Positions 1 to 8,868 are shown, counted from the stretch's first letter. The stretch is 21,851 nucleotides of DNA from COE1 sp965114465 (GCA_965114465.1 CBCOYO010000053.1:1-21851); one strand, 5' to 3'. The notes: generated by a model from the sequence alone, not told the origin. Translations and numbers: made by a program.

Positions 1-52
1 CACCGAATGTTCGTAAATTGTTGCAAAATCTGGCGTTGGTGTGAATTGTAAC
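1..52. repeat. Intergenic palindromic repeat, copy A (cut by window edge)
   Basis: The reverse complement of this stretch matches 4040-4090 with one substitution and one single-base indel over about 52 bases, so copies A and B are inverted relative to each other. In copy B the unit is a large hairpin with 15-base arms. Here one arm is complete (38-52) and the other is cut by the window start. The repeat runs up to the last base of the kptA stop codon (52-54). It is probably a member of a dispersed extragenic palindrome family. Confidence 0.85.
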
Positions 53-594
53 TAATAATCCACAATATACTTTGCATCCACCCAATCCGCAAGCCATACT
101 TTCTCATTTCCTAAATAAAACTTTACCCCCTCGTCCCATGCCCTTTTTGCGTCGATTACCAGTATGCAGGGAGTGCCGTCATGCCGTCTGCCTACGCTTT
201 TTGCAGTTTCCATATCCTGTGACAAATGAACATACTGTCTACTTTGCGGCAGCAGACCTTTTGCTTTAATGGAATCCAAAAAACGCCTTGCCGTGCCATG
301 ATATAACACTTTTGGCGGCATTTTTTCCTCTTTAACAATCTTCATGGGGATGGAATGCCCGTAAAACGCACGAATCATTCCATCCTTAAGTTCGAAACGC
401 TTCTTCTCGGACTTAGCAATCACCTCTTGAATATCCGCTTCCTGTACATCTTTCCAGTGTTCTTCCCTATGAAGCGCATTTAAAAGCTGGTCGATCGGAA
501 CTCTGCCCTCTGCATCCATTTCTAATTCATACTCCCATGGAGCATGGCGAAGGGCATAAGATAATTCTTTACTCAACGCATCCCTATAATTCAT
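52..594 (-). CDS. kptA: RNA 2'-phosphotransferase, Tpt1/KptA family
   Basis: This 180-residue protein is the usual size for bacterial KptA. Enzymes of this family move a 2'-phosphate from RNA onto NAD+, giving ADP-ribose 1'',2''-cyclic phosphate and nicotinamide; their physiological substrate in bacteria is uncertain. Family landmarks seen here are LRH at residues 15-17, KKRFE followed by IRAFYGHS near 64-81, LYHGTARRFL near 97-106, YVHLS near 121-125, a GRRH segment and the C-terminal VWLADWV. These cover the positions of the catalytic Arg-His-Arg-Arg set of Tpt1. The ATG follows a GAGGG site with normal spacing. It lies downstream of HK1 on the same strand, 140 bases away, with a possible promoter of its own in that gap. 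The stop codon abuts repeat A. Confidence 0.93.
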   Translation of the reverse strand: MNYRDALSKELSYALRHAPWEYELEMDAEGRVPIDQLLNALHREEHWKDVQEADIQEVIAKSEKKRFELKDGMIRAFYGHSIPMKIVKEEKMPPKVLYHGTARRFLDSIKAKGLLPQSRQYVHLSQDMETAKSVGRRHDGTPCILVIDAKRAWDEGVKFYLGNEKVWLADWVDAKYIVDY

Positions 595-672
595 TTTTAT
601 CCCTCTGGGGCTGTCGCAATAAGCTTTGATAACACAAGATATCGTACAAGTTTCAGAACCGTGTTTGACTAT

Positions 673-700
673 CTTATATATGTTTGCCTTAACGCGACAA
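673..700 (-). promoter_or_regulatory. Possible sigma-70 promoter for kptA
   Basis: On the minus strand there is TTGTCG (695-700), a 16-base spacer and TATAAG (673-678), giving a leader of about 70 bases before kptA. The match is partial (4/6 and 5/6), and the gap after HK1 contains no obvious terminator, so read-through from HK1 is equally possible. Confidence 0.3.
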
Positions 701-734
701 TCCCTCTCTTCGCTTACTCAAAAATATATCACAT

Positions 735-3700
735 TTACGATAACATTTTTCGCAATGTTTCAAATAGCACATCCACATCAATCGGCTTCGCAATATGCCC
801 GTTCATTCCGCACCGTATAGCCTCCTGTTTATCTTCCTCAAATGCATTGGCTGTCATTGCAATAATAGGGATTGTTGCTAAATCTTGATTCTTTAGACTG
901 CGGATTGCCTTTGTTGCTTCATAACCGTTCATCACCGGCATCTGCACATCCATTAGTACCAATTGATAATATCCCGCCTCAGATGCTTCCAGCTTTTCCA
1001 CTGCGATTTTTCCATTGCCTGCCACTTCTACTGTAAATCCTGAATCCTCCAAAATCGCCATCGCAATTTCTTGATTCAGTTCGTTGTCCTCTGCCAGTAG
1101 AATCCGTCCTGTTTTAATGCAGACAGACTCTTTGCTGGCAGCCAGTTCCCCCTTATTCTCCGCAGCCATCACAGAGTTTAAACATTTACGCAGCCCTGAT
1201 AAAAACAGTGGTTTACTGCAAAATGTGGTTACACCTGCCGCCTTTGCTTCCTCCTCAATATTTGACCAGTCATAAGCAGTTAATACGATAATCGGAACAT
1301 TTTCCCCAACTTCCTGGCGAATCCTGCGCGTAACCTCAACACCATTCATATCAGGCAACAGCCAGTCAATCATATATACGCTGAAATTATCATTGCGCAT
1401 CACCGCCTGACGTGTACGCAGCACTGCTTCTTTGCCAGATAACGTCCACTCTACACGCATTCCAATCTGCTGCAGCATATAAGATACGCTGTCACAGGTG
1501 TTAAAGTCATCATCCACCACAAGCGCCCTGCGATTCTTTAACTCTGGTATTACCAGCGGCTCGCGCATTCCCGAATACAGGCGGAATGTAAATTTTACGA
1601 TAAATTCTGTTCCAACCCCCTGTTCGCTTTTTACCTCAATATAACCGTTCATCATATCGACGATATTTTTCGTGATTGCCATGCCAAGCCCCGTGCCCTG
1701 AATACCGCTCATTGTTGTATTTTCTTCACGTTCAAACGGTTCAAAAATATGCTTAACAAACTCCTCACTCATGCCGATTCCGTTGTCCTTAATATGAAAT
1801 TCATAGTTTGCATACCCTTCCGGAGCACCCCTCTTTTCAATGACCCGCATACTTATCACGCCTCCAGAGGCGGTGTACTTTACAGAATTTCCAATTAAAT
1901 TTAATAACACTTGATTCAGCCGCAGTTTATCACAGTATATCTCCTCATTAAGAACATCTACGGTATCCATATGCAGTTCTAACTGTTTGGCACGCACATC
2001 CGCCTGAAGGATATTGCAAAGCCCATGCAGCACTTCCGGCAGACTGCACGGCTTCTCCTCCAAATGCATCTTGCCGCTTTCAATACGGCTCATATCCAAT
2101 ACATCATTAATTAAACTAAGCAAATGTTCTCCCGAGGTTTTTATCTTCTTTAAGTATTCCTCCACCTGTTCCTTATAATCAATATGCGTAATCGCAAGTG
2201 TTGTAAATCCGACAATCGCATTCATCGGCGTACGGATATCATGCGACATATTGGAAAGGAACACACTCTTTGCTTTGCTTGCGCGGTTCGCCTGTGCCAA
2301 TGCGTCCTCCAGCAAGCTCTTTTTCTCCATTTCGCCGCGTATTTCCTCATCCACGCTATGAAATCCCAGAACGATACCTCGACTGGTATCCCATGTTCCT
2401 GCGCGTACAATTTTTATTTGAAAATACTCCGTCCTTTCCCCATTAGTACGATAATTTACACAGCAGATATTCTTTTCTGACAGTTCTGTAATCAGTTTAT
2501 CAGGCATCACCGCTTGCAACAATACCTCTTTGTCTTCTTCATATACATAATGCGCAATATACTGTTCCATGCTTTTTTGATAAGACATTTCTTCATTAAA
2601 AGCATCCCCAAATATTTGTTTGGCATTTTCCTCTTTTCGCAGTGGAAATCCCTTGCCTGTTTCAAGATCATAAAAACAAACCAAACTGTAATCAATACTC
2701 AATGCCTGCACCAATTCCATATGATGCTGTTCTCTATTTTTTTCTCGTATTTTCTGCGCTGTGCAGTCCAACAGGAAACGCTGGTATAACAATTCTCCAT
2801 TTTCCTTCAAAAGCTTAACATTTCCCATGACATGAAGAATTTCCCCATCCTTATGCCGAACACGATACTCCACACTAATGCTGTCGCCCTCTTTTGTCAG
2901 CTTTCCAATCAAAGCACAAAGCTTCTCCCGATCCTCCTCAACTACCGACGGAGAAATCATTTCAAATCCTTTTTCCTTTAATTCTTCTTCCGACTCATAT
3001 CCCAGTATTTTCAGTGCCGCGCGATTTATACTAATAATATGCCTTCCATCTAATGAATGGCAGATAACACCGCAGTCCAAAGAAGTAAAAATGGTTTCCA
3101 ATATATGATTTTTTTTGATAAGTTCCTGCTCATATGCGCGCTCCTGCGTAATATCAACCGCAATGCCGACCGTTCCCATTACGCTTCCGTCAATATTATA
3201 AAGCGGCGATTTATAAGTAGTCAGTGTTCTCTTACCGCCGCCTGTCTGTATTATTTCCTCTGCAATACAGGTTTTCTTCTTGGTCATAACCTCATTTTCT
3301 GATTCAATGCAAGCTGGATCATCCTGCTCTACATCCCAGATATACGCATGACCGCGCCCTTCCACTTGTGTCTTTGTTTTATTAACCGTTTTGCAAAAGC
3401 TATTATTTACTTTCTCATGAATTCCCTCTTTATTTTTATACCATACAAGATTCGGCGTGCTGTTAATTGCCGCTTCCAAATAATGATTTGTCTGCCAATT
3501 ATCTTTCGCCGTTTTCAATGCCTGCTGCCATTTCAATAAACGAAAATGTATTTCTTTATCGGACATTGCATTTGTCCAGATATCCTTTATCTGCGCAAGC
3601 AGCTTCTCAGGCAGAAGTTCAAAAACCATATGTTCATTATCGGCTAACAAAATAATTTCTGTTTGCTCTTTCCTGCCCGCAGCCACCTCCTCAAGCACCG

Positions 3701-3884
3701 GAATTAGCTCCAATCCCTCTAAATTTACCAAAATAATATCTGCCCTTGCGGTCAATTCCTTCTTCGGTGCACCGCTTTGCGAAAATGCGTGCGAAAAATG
3801 CTCCATCGGCGGCAATTCCTGAATCAATTCAAATGCCCTGCAGCCGCGGCCAATCAAATAATAATGAAGCTGGCAGTGATACAT
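735..3884 (-). CDS. Soluble hybrid histidine kinase with PAS domains and two receivers (HK1)
   Basis: This 1049-residue protein has no membrane segment, so it is probably a cytoplasmic sensor kinase. Order of parts: an N-terminal receiver-like region (1-130) whose expected phospho-Asp position is Asn (ILVNLEG); a PAS domain (about 133-250, ending in a PAC-like VGIAVDITQE); a second PAS (about 255-375); a third, weaker PAS-like region (about 385-510); HisKA with MSHDIRTP and phospho-accepting His548; HATPase_c with DNGIGM and GTGLGM boxes; receiver 1 with VVDDD and Asp840; receiver 2 with LAEDN, Asp979 in MDVQMP and a KP pair. It starts at an ATG behind GAGGAGG and has a strong promoter upstream. 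No HPt protein or DNA-binding regulator is nearby, so its output partner is unknown. The signal is not evident; PAS domains usually sense small ligands or redox state. Confidence 0.92.
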   Translation of the reverse strand: MYHCQLHYYLIGRGCRAFELIQELPPMEHFSHAFSQSGAPKKELTARADIILVNLEGLELIPVLEEVAAGRKEQTEIILLADNEHMVFELLPEKLLAQIKDIWTNAMSDKEIHFRLLKWQQALKTAKDNWQTNHYLEAAINSTPNLVWYKNKEGIHEKVNNSFCKTVNKTKTQVEGRGHAYIWDVEQDDPACIESENEVMTKKKTCIAEEIIQTGGGKRTLTTYKSPLYNIDGSVMGTVGIAVDITQERAYEQELIKKNHILETIFTSLDCGVICHSLDGRHIISINRAALKILGYESEEELKEKGFEMISPSVVEEDREKLCALIGKLTKEGDSISVEYRVRHKDGEILHVMGNVKLLKENGELLYQRFLLDCTAQKIREKNREQHHMELVQALSIDYSLVCFYDLETGKGFPLRKEENAKQIFGDAFNEEMSYQKSMEQYIAHYVYEEDKEVLLQAVMPDKLITELSEKNICCVNYRTNGERTEYFQIKIVRAGTWDTSRGIVLGFHSVDEEIRGEMEKKSLLEDALAQANRASKAKSVFLSNMSHDIRTPMNAIVGFTTLAITHIDYKEQVEEYLKKIKTSGEHLLSLINDVLDMSRIESGKMHLEEKPCSLPEVLHGLCNILQADVRAKQLELHMDTVDVLNEEIYCDKLRLNQVLLNLIGNSVKYTASGGVISMRVIEKRGAPEGYANYEFHIKDNGIGMSEEFVKHIFEPFEREENTTMSGIQGTGLGMAITKNIVDMMNGYIEVKSEQGVGTEFIVKFTFRLYSGMREPLVIPELKNRRALVVDDDFNTCDSVSYMLQQIGMRVEWTLSGKEAVLRTRQAVMRNDNFSVYMIDWLLPDMNGVEVTRRIRQEVGENVPIIVLTAYDWSNIEEEAKAAGVTTFCSKPLFLSGLRKCLNSVMAAENKGELAASKESVCIKTGRILLAEDNELNQEIAMAILEDSGFTVEVAGNGKIAVEKLEASEAGYYQLVLMDVQMPVMNGYEATKAIRSLKNQDLATIPIIAMTANAFEEDKQEAIRCGMNGHIAKPIDVDVLFETLRKMLS

Positions 3885-3972
3885 AATTATAATTCCTCCT
3901 CGTTTTGCATAGTTCTTTTGTTGTAATCATGTCCAATCCTATTCTTAATCTGCAACAATTTATTCTGTATTC

Positions 3973-4001
3973 ATTGTAACAAGGGGAAAGATTTATGTCA
4001 A
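3973..4001 (-). promoter_or_regulatory. Sigma-70 promoter for HK1
   Basis: On the minus strand a perfect TTGACA (3996-4001) and TACAAT (3973-3978) are separated by 17 bases. The start of transcription would fall near 3966, leaving a leader of about 80 bases. Repeat B begins about 40 bases upstream of the -35 box. Confidence 0.75.
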
Positions 4002-4039
4002 TATTTGTAATGTGTCTGATATTTTTGATTTATTACAGC

Positions 4040-4101
4040 GTTACAATTCACACCAACGCCAGATTTTACAACAATTTACGAACATCGGTGTGAATTATAA
4101 C
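4040..4101. repeat. Intergenic palindromic repeat, copy B
   Basis: The left arm 4040-4054 (GTTACAATTCACACC) and the right arm 4087-4101 (GGTGTGAATTATAAC) are complementary at 14 of 15 positions around a 32-base loop. Positions 4040-4090 match copy A (1-52) in inverted orientation, loop included. Conservation of the loop, not just the arms, shows a copied element. The 349-base gap 3885-4233 holds this repeat, the HK1 promoter and the second repeat module described next; I see no gene in it. Confidence 0.85.
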
Positions 4102-4107
4102 AGATTT

Positions 4108-4195
4108 TGCACACAAATGCTAAAGTAAAAAAGCGAAAGCTTTTAGCATTTTGGCGCATGATTTCCATTACTTTGGCATGGGTGTGAAAAGTAAC
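4108..4195. repeat. Second intergenic repeat module, AAGC-hairpin type
   Basis: Positions 4108-4153 match 21805-21851 nearly base for base, including a small AT-rich hairpin (AAAGC, GAAA loop, GCTTT). The module ends at 4181-4195 with GGTGTGAAAAGTAAC, a variant of the arm that ends copy B, so it looks like a related unit placed directly beside B. Read on the minus strand, the hairpin is followed by a short T run and could weakly terminate transcription from the S8 protease gene; this is speculative. Confidence 0.7.
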
Positions 4196-4233
4196 TACAG
4201 CAAAACCTTGCCCAACCACAAGTTTAAAATTAT

Positions 4234-5757
4234 TTATAAAGGAATGCTGTTTTGCACGCACAATGTCCCCCATCCTGTCATACTATCAGGTCGTACTGGT
4301 ACGCCGGCAAGCGGACGCGTTCCTCGTATTAAATACGCTTTTAACTTTTGTCCAAATAAAAATGGATCGTTTCCCCTCACAATCCCCCATTCCATAAGCA
4401 GCGCTGCCGAACCCGAAACAAACGGCGTTGCAAATGATGTGCCAGAAACCTTTTCATATCCGCCATTTGGCACTGGAACTGAAATATTTACCCCTGGTGC
4501 TGTTAAATCTGGCTTTACCTCTGCCACACCGAAGGGAACATTCGGCCTATTTAAGCGTCCCTCCTCATAACGATACACAAACCCTCTCCCCGAAAAATCC
4601 GCATACCTTCTATAAATTGGATCATATGCCCCCACAGTTATCGCGCGCCGTGATGTCGATGGAATCGTAATGGTCATCTCCGGTGTCGGAAGAAGGAATC
4701 CTGTTCCAGCATTGCGCACTGCATAGCTTGGCAGATAAAACCGATACTCCCCTGTAACTACACTTACCGGTTCTAACTCAAAACGCCATACACCATTGTT
4801 AATATAAGAGCCGACCGGCATGCTCCGTTCCACCGGCATCATATCAATAAAAATTTCCTGACTAGTACTATATGGCAACGGTTCACCCAAAAAGCATAAA
4901 AGCAGTGTCTGTTCCAGCCTTCTGCGCACAGTATCCGCCTGCCGTAAATTTGCCAGTTCCAATGTTACGCGCTCACCGCTGGGTGACACAATTGTCATAT
5001 TATAGATATCCTGATAATGTTTCCAAAGCTGAACGCTTAATCCTGTTTCATAGTCTGCGATTGTAAGTTCAATCCTCTGTAGTTCTTTTGCTATGCCTGC
5101 CGTATGCCCTCTTGACGCACCCTCATTACCGCTTCCTATAATAATTGCGCTTTTACCGATTTCTGATGCATTGTCAATAAAACGCTCCAAAAGCGAATTG
5201 CCGTGATGATCCCCATAGGTATTGCCAAAACTTAGATTTAATACTACTGGCTTATTTAGTTCAATCCCAAGCTTTACTGCATAGTCAATGCCACGAATTA
5301 ACTGTGTTGTTCTTGGAAATGAATCTGGCTGCGGCGTTCCCAATTTAATCACAAGTATATCTGCTTTCGGCGCAACACCGATAAGACTTCCTGCTGCTAC
5401 GCCTGCAACAGCCGTTCCATGCCCTGATAAGTCCAAAACAGGCACCAGCTTTTGACCGTTTTCACGCCCCAAAGAAAGTGCCTCATTAATCTGTTCCCTA
5501 GTATATAATACGCCTTCTTGATAACCAGGCGGTGGTAACAACCCCTGTTGTTCTTCAGCCACAGCAGTCTGATCCCATATTGCTAATATCCTAGTCTTTC
5601 CCTCTGCATCTTGAAATTCTGGTAGGAAAAAATCAATGCCGCTGTCTAGTATCGCCACAATGACTCCCTCTCCCGTAAGCCGCGGTTCTCGCTGTGTTAC
5701 CTGAAGAATACAGGAGGCTTCTTTGGCAAAATTATTGTTGGAATCTGCAAAATCCAT
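4234..5757 (-). CDS. S8 family (subtilisin-like, CspA-type) serine peptidase
   Basis: This 507-residue protein carries a complete subtilase triad: Asp38 in LDSGID, His113 in SGHGTAVAG and Ser441 in GTSFATP, with the oxyanion-hole Asn in GSGNEG. The long insert between Asp and His (QINEAL region) and the large middle domain before the Ser motif resemble the CspA-like S8 proteins of Clostridia, known for spore germination proteases but also present as other paralogues. There is no signal peptide and no recognisable prodomain, so secretion and activation are unclear; it may act in the cytoplasm or spore. The ribosome site is weak (GGGAA far upstream) and a TATAAT lies at 5792-5797 without a good -35 box. 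It follows the chemoreceptor by 73 bases and may or may not share its transcript. Direct spore function is not shown by the sequence. Confidence 0.9.
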   Translation of the reverse strand: MDFADSNNNFAKEASCILQVTQREPRLTGEGVIVAILDSGIDFFLPEFQDAEGKTRILAIWDQTAVAEEQQGLLPPPGYQEGVLYTREQINEALSLGRENGQKLVPVLDLSGHGTAVAGVAAGSLIGVAPKADILVIKLGTPQPDSFPRTTQLIRGIDYAVKLGIELNKPVVLNLSFGNTYGDHHGNSLLERFIDNASEIGKSAIIIGSGNEGASRGHTAGIAKELQRIELTIADYETGLSVQLWKHYQDIYNMTIVSPSGERVTLELANLRQADTVRRRLEQTLLLCFLGEPLPYSTSQEIFIDMMPVERSMPVGSYINNGVWRFELEPVSVVTGEYRFYLPSYAVRNAGTGFLLPTPEMTITIPSTSRRAITVGAYDPIYRRYADFSGRGFVYRYEEGRLNRPNVPFGVAEVKPDLTAPGVNISVPVPNGGYEKVSGTSFATPFVSGSAALLMEWGIVRGNDPFLFGQKLKAYLIRGTRPLAGVPVRPDSMTGWGTLCVQNSIPL

Positions 5758-5830
5758 AATGCCGCATTCCCTGCCCTAATATGCTCTTACTATTATAATA
5801 TGCCGCTAGGTGATTTTGCGGAATCCATCA

Positions 5831-7417
5831 CTATAAATTCGTAAGTTCTTCCATTTCCTTATTTAATTCACTTACTACCTCTTGATTAATTCCCATACGC
5901 CCTGCAATGTCTGCCATATCCCCTACGAGGCTCTGTGTGCTGTCTGCTACCCCTGTAATCCCAACAACTCCGCCATCAATTGCATTGGTAATCGTACCAA
6001 TTGCTTCCACAATTTCCGCAATTGCAGCACGCAGTCCATTTACCTTTTCATTGTAAGTATCCATTGCATGTTCCACATAAGCCGCGTCATTCTGATATTG
6101 GCTTCCAATCTGTACAAAAGCTTGAAATTCCGTTAAAATAGAATGATTCAAATACTCCACCAAATTGTGTGCATTCTCCGATAGATTGTACACTGCTTTT
6201 GTGACAACCACATTGGTTTCTTGTATTTTATTTGCTGTCTGCCTGCTCGACGCTGCTAATTTCTGTATTTCTGCTGCTACTGCCGCAAAACCTTTTCCGG
6301 CTTCCCCTGCCCGTGCCGCTTCAAGAGAAGCATTCAGCGCAATCAACGTAATTGTTGAACAAATCTCTAAAATATCACTTGTAAGGCTATTAATCTGATC
6401 AACGCTTTTACTCTCCTCAATCGCTTGATTTAAAACGCTTAAAATATCTTCCACTTTTGCGCTTGTCGTTTCCAACATATGCTGCGCCGAATACTCCAAT
6501 TCATCTGCACGAGTTTTCATATGTACAGAATAGTCCGTAATTGCGCCACACTCCTTAGCCATATCCTCTGTACTAATCTGAATATCCTCTGCACTGTGAT
6601 TTATGTTGGAGGCATTGCTTGCTACCTCCTGTATTGTTGCAGATAACTCCTGCGCTAATGCTGACAATCCCTCTGCACTCTCGTTTGAAGTTCTTGTTCT
6701 TTTTAAAACTTCGGATACCACTTGCTTAACACGTTCCGCACTTTTTTGCAATGCCTGCGCAATATTTTGAATCGGTTTCATTACATATCTTAATACAATA
6801 CTAATAGCGACCAAAACCAACAACAGACAGATAATAATTGTTGTATTGCTAATCGCAATGGAACGCATATATACAGTTGAAAGGTTATCGCGTGCATGCT
6901 GTGTTTCCTCACTGATAGAAGCATTTAGCGAATCAATGCCACGCTCTATTGCCGTTCCATAAGCAGCCACATCCCCATTCGCGTAATAGTATGCATCCTG
7001 TGTTTTACTATCCGCACTGGTACATACTAAATGTACTAATGCGTGTTTAAAAGAATCATAATCTGCCAATAACGTCTGATATATATTGATGTCATCCGCC
7101 GCAACATAGCTTTGATATTCCGCAAGCATATTATCCAATGCTTTTTCCTCTTGTTTTATTTGTGATACAACAGTTGTCATAGTGCTGTAATCTGTTGCCA
7201 CAATATGCGACAGCGCCATTTTATGAATATTCATTACACAGCGGCGAATTTCTGACAGCTTGTTTTTTCCATCCATATAATCATCTGCAATAATGGCTGC
7301 ATTGGTATTGACATTCCGAATATTTGAAACTGCCAAGACATTGGATATCAATGCCATAACACCCAACAGAACAATCGGCAGTATCAAACGATATTTAATA
7401 CTAATTCTTTTCTTCAT
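5831..7417 (-). CDS. Methyl-accepting chemotaxis protein (chemoreceptor)
   Basis: This 528-residue protein has a short cytoplasmic N-terminus, TM1 (about 10-30), an extracellular helical region (about 31-185, four-helix-bundle type), TM2 (about 187-211), a weakly recognisable HAMP-like linker, and a long cytoplasmic coiled coil. The hairpin tip that contacts CheA and CheW is canonical (IALNASLEAARAGEAGKGF, about residues 356-374). It would report an extracellular signal to the chemotaxis kinase. No che genes lie in the window. The start is the ATG behind TTGGAG. It comes 53 bases after SBP2 on the same strand, so a binding-protein-mediated ligand is plausible (inference). The very similar TTGGAGT ribosome region also precedes HK2. 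Confidence 0.93.
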   Translation of the reverse strand: MKKRISIKYRLILPIVLLGVMALISNVLAVSNIRNVNTNAAIIADDYMDGKNKLSEIRRCVMNIHKMALSHIVATDYSTMTTVVSQIKQEEKALDNMLAEYQSYVAADDINIYQTLLADYDSFKHALVHLVCTSADSKTQDAYYYANGDVAAYGTAIERGIDSLNASISEETQHARDNLSTVYMRSIAISNTTIIICLLLVLVAISIVLRYVMKPIQNIAQALQKSAERVKQVVSEVLKRTRTSNESAEGLSALAQELSATIQEVASNASNINHSAEDIQISTEDMAKECGAITDYSVHMKTRADELEYSAQHMLETTSAKVEDILSVLNQAIEESKSVDQINSLTSDILEICSTITLIALNASLEAARAGEAGKGFAAVAAEIQKLAASSRQTANKIQETNVVVTKAVYNLSENAHNLVEYLNHSILTEFQAFVQIGSQYQNDAAYVEHAMDTYNEKVNGLRAAIAEIVEAIGTITNAIDGGVVGITGVADSTQSLVGDMADIAGRMGINQEVVSELNKEMEELTNL

Positions 7418-7470
7418 ATTTACTCCAATCTGCCTATTCTCACAGGCATTGTATTTAAAATATGCTCTCC

Positions 7471-8763
7471 TTATTGCGCCGTAATACCCTCGACCATATT
7501 ATCTAACTGCTCTTGCAGTGCCTGTCCTGTACGGTTTCCTGCCGCCATATTTTCCGAAAATCGCTGCACAGGTTCCCAAAATTTGCCGCCAATCCGCTGT
7601 AAACTTGCATATTCTGACTGTTCTAATAAAGCGGTAATCGCTGGTGAATGCTGCACAGAAGCAGACGCTGCCGCTTTGATATTCGAAGGTCCTTGCCCAC
7701 GCATTGCGAAACGCAAACTTTGATTTTCCTCGCTGGTAATCCACTCTGCCAACTTTGAAGCCCACAAATACTCCTGCGAATAAGCATTAACTCCAACCAG
7801 CTTATATCCAGAAAAAGATGCCATTTGTATCTGTCTTCCTGCACAAGTATATGTTGGAAGTTTTGCCGCCGCATAGTTATCTCCCCATGCCTGTTCCACT
7901 GCAATAGCATTCCATACACCACTTACTCCTGCAATCACAGAACCGTCTTGAACGCCTGCCATAAAACCACTATCATCTGTACTAAGGAAACTTGGCTGCT
8001 GTGCAATGGCAAGCATCGCCTCCGCCACATCAATCCCTTTCACAGCGCCGTCCACTGCATTCCAAGTGCAAAAATTGGTAATACCATTGTCCTCCAGCCC
8101 CACTGTCAGACCTGTATTGCCGAACAAAGCATATACATACCATGCTGATGACCAGTCCATTGTTACCTTTTTCCCATGTTCTGCCGCTACTTTTAATAAT
8201 CCATCCATTGTCTGCACGTCTTCGTCGCTGAAATACTGTTTATTATAATAAAGAAAATATCCATTATCTGCTGTTAGAGGGTAAGCATACAACGTATTAT
8301 TAACCGTTGCCGCTTCAACTGCCCCCTCCAGATTTTCCGCCCGAATCACATCCGCATTCTGCACTGGCTCTAACGCTCCTGCTGCAACCAGCGTATTTAA
8401 TTGATCGTCGGCGAATGTAAAGACATCCGCTCCCCCTTCCAAGTCCCCTATTAAAGCATCCTTACAGTTTGTTTCCCCCTGCACCGCATATGTAATCTCA
8501 AACTCTGCCTGCCCTTTGTAGTTCTCTTGGAAACGTTCAAGCATCTGCGCATACAACTCCGTATCCTCCTCAGCGCCCCAGACCACCAAAGAAACCTTAC
8601 CAGATGCCGATTTACTTAAATTACTGCTTTGCACTGCATTTGAATCAATTGCTGCATTTGCACTTTTCTCTGTGTATTCTCCATTTGCCCCGCAGCCGCA
8701 CAGTACTGTGCACACAGCCGCCGCACATAGCAACAGCATTCTCTTTTTCCTCAATATTTCCAT
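7471..8763 (-). CDS. Lipoprotein extracellular solute-binding protein, family 1 (SBP2)
   Basis: This 430-residue protein begins with a basic N-terminus, a hydrophobic stretch and a lipobox-like LCGC, then a low-complexity Ser/Asn/Ala linker, as in membrane-anchored binding proteins. The mature part (SLVVWGAEEDTELYAQML, then GADVFTFADDQL and AYPLTADNGYFLYYNK) resembles maltose/maltodextrin-type family 1 binding proteins. The start is set by GGAGGA at 8771-8776, seven bases before the ATG at 8763; an upstream TTG in frame overlaps that ribosome site and is not used. No permease or ATPase gene is next to it; its neighbours are a two-TM protein upstream and a chemoreceptor downstream, which suggests a sensing role (inference). 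The ligand cannot be read from sequence; a sugar or oligosaccharide is the family default. Confidence 0.88.
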   Translation of the reverse strand: MEILRKKRMLLLCAAAVCTVLCGCGANGEYTEKSANAAIDSNAVQSSNLSKSASGKVSLVVWGAEEDTELYAQMLERFQENYKGQAEFEITYAVQGETNCKDALIGDLEGGADVFTFADDQLNTLVAAGALEPVQNADVIRAENLEGAVEAATVNNTLYAYPLTADNGYFLYYNKQYFSDEDVQTMDGLLKVAAEHGKKVTMDWSSAWYVYALFGNTGLTVGLEDNGITNFCTWNAVDGAVKGIDVAEAMLAIAQQPSFLSTDDSGFMAGVQDGSVIAGVSGVWNAIAVEQAWGDNYAAAKLPTYTCAGRQIQMASFSGYKLVGVNAYSQEYLWASKLAEWITSEENQSLRFAMRGQGPSNIKAAASASVQHSPAITALLEQSEYASLQRIGGKFWEPVQRFSENMAAGNRTGQALQEQLDNMVEGITAQ

Positions 8764-8770
8764 TGCAACT

Positions 8771-8776
8771 TCCTCC
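8771..8776 (-). promoter_or_regulatory. Ribosome binding site that sets the SBP2 start
   Basis: GGAGGA on the minus strand lies seven bases before ATG 8763-8761. The alternative in-frame TTG (8778-8776) overlaps this site, so the longer reading is rejected. Confidence 0.8.
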
Positions 8777-8868
8777 AATATAAATTGATTCTATTCACTT
8801 AGAAACAAATCAATACCATTCGCAATGCCTTAAACAATTTGATATCTGTTTTATATTCTATAACCAAG

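Noticed and set aside
4118..4150. Rho-independent terminator for the S8 gene
   Set aside because: The stem is short and AT-rich, and the same hairpin occurs in repeat copy C, so it is annotated as repeat only.
4076..4273. A 65-codon minus-strand ORF between HK1 and the S8 protease
   Set aside because: It lies mostly within the palindromic repeat modules and overlaps the protease gene end; its sequence follows the repeat, not a protein family.
4151..4570. A 139-codon plus-strand ORF
   Set aside because: It is antisense to the conserved Ser motif region of the S8 protease and begins in repeat sequence.
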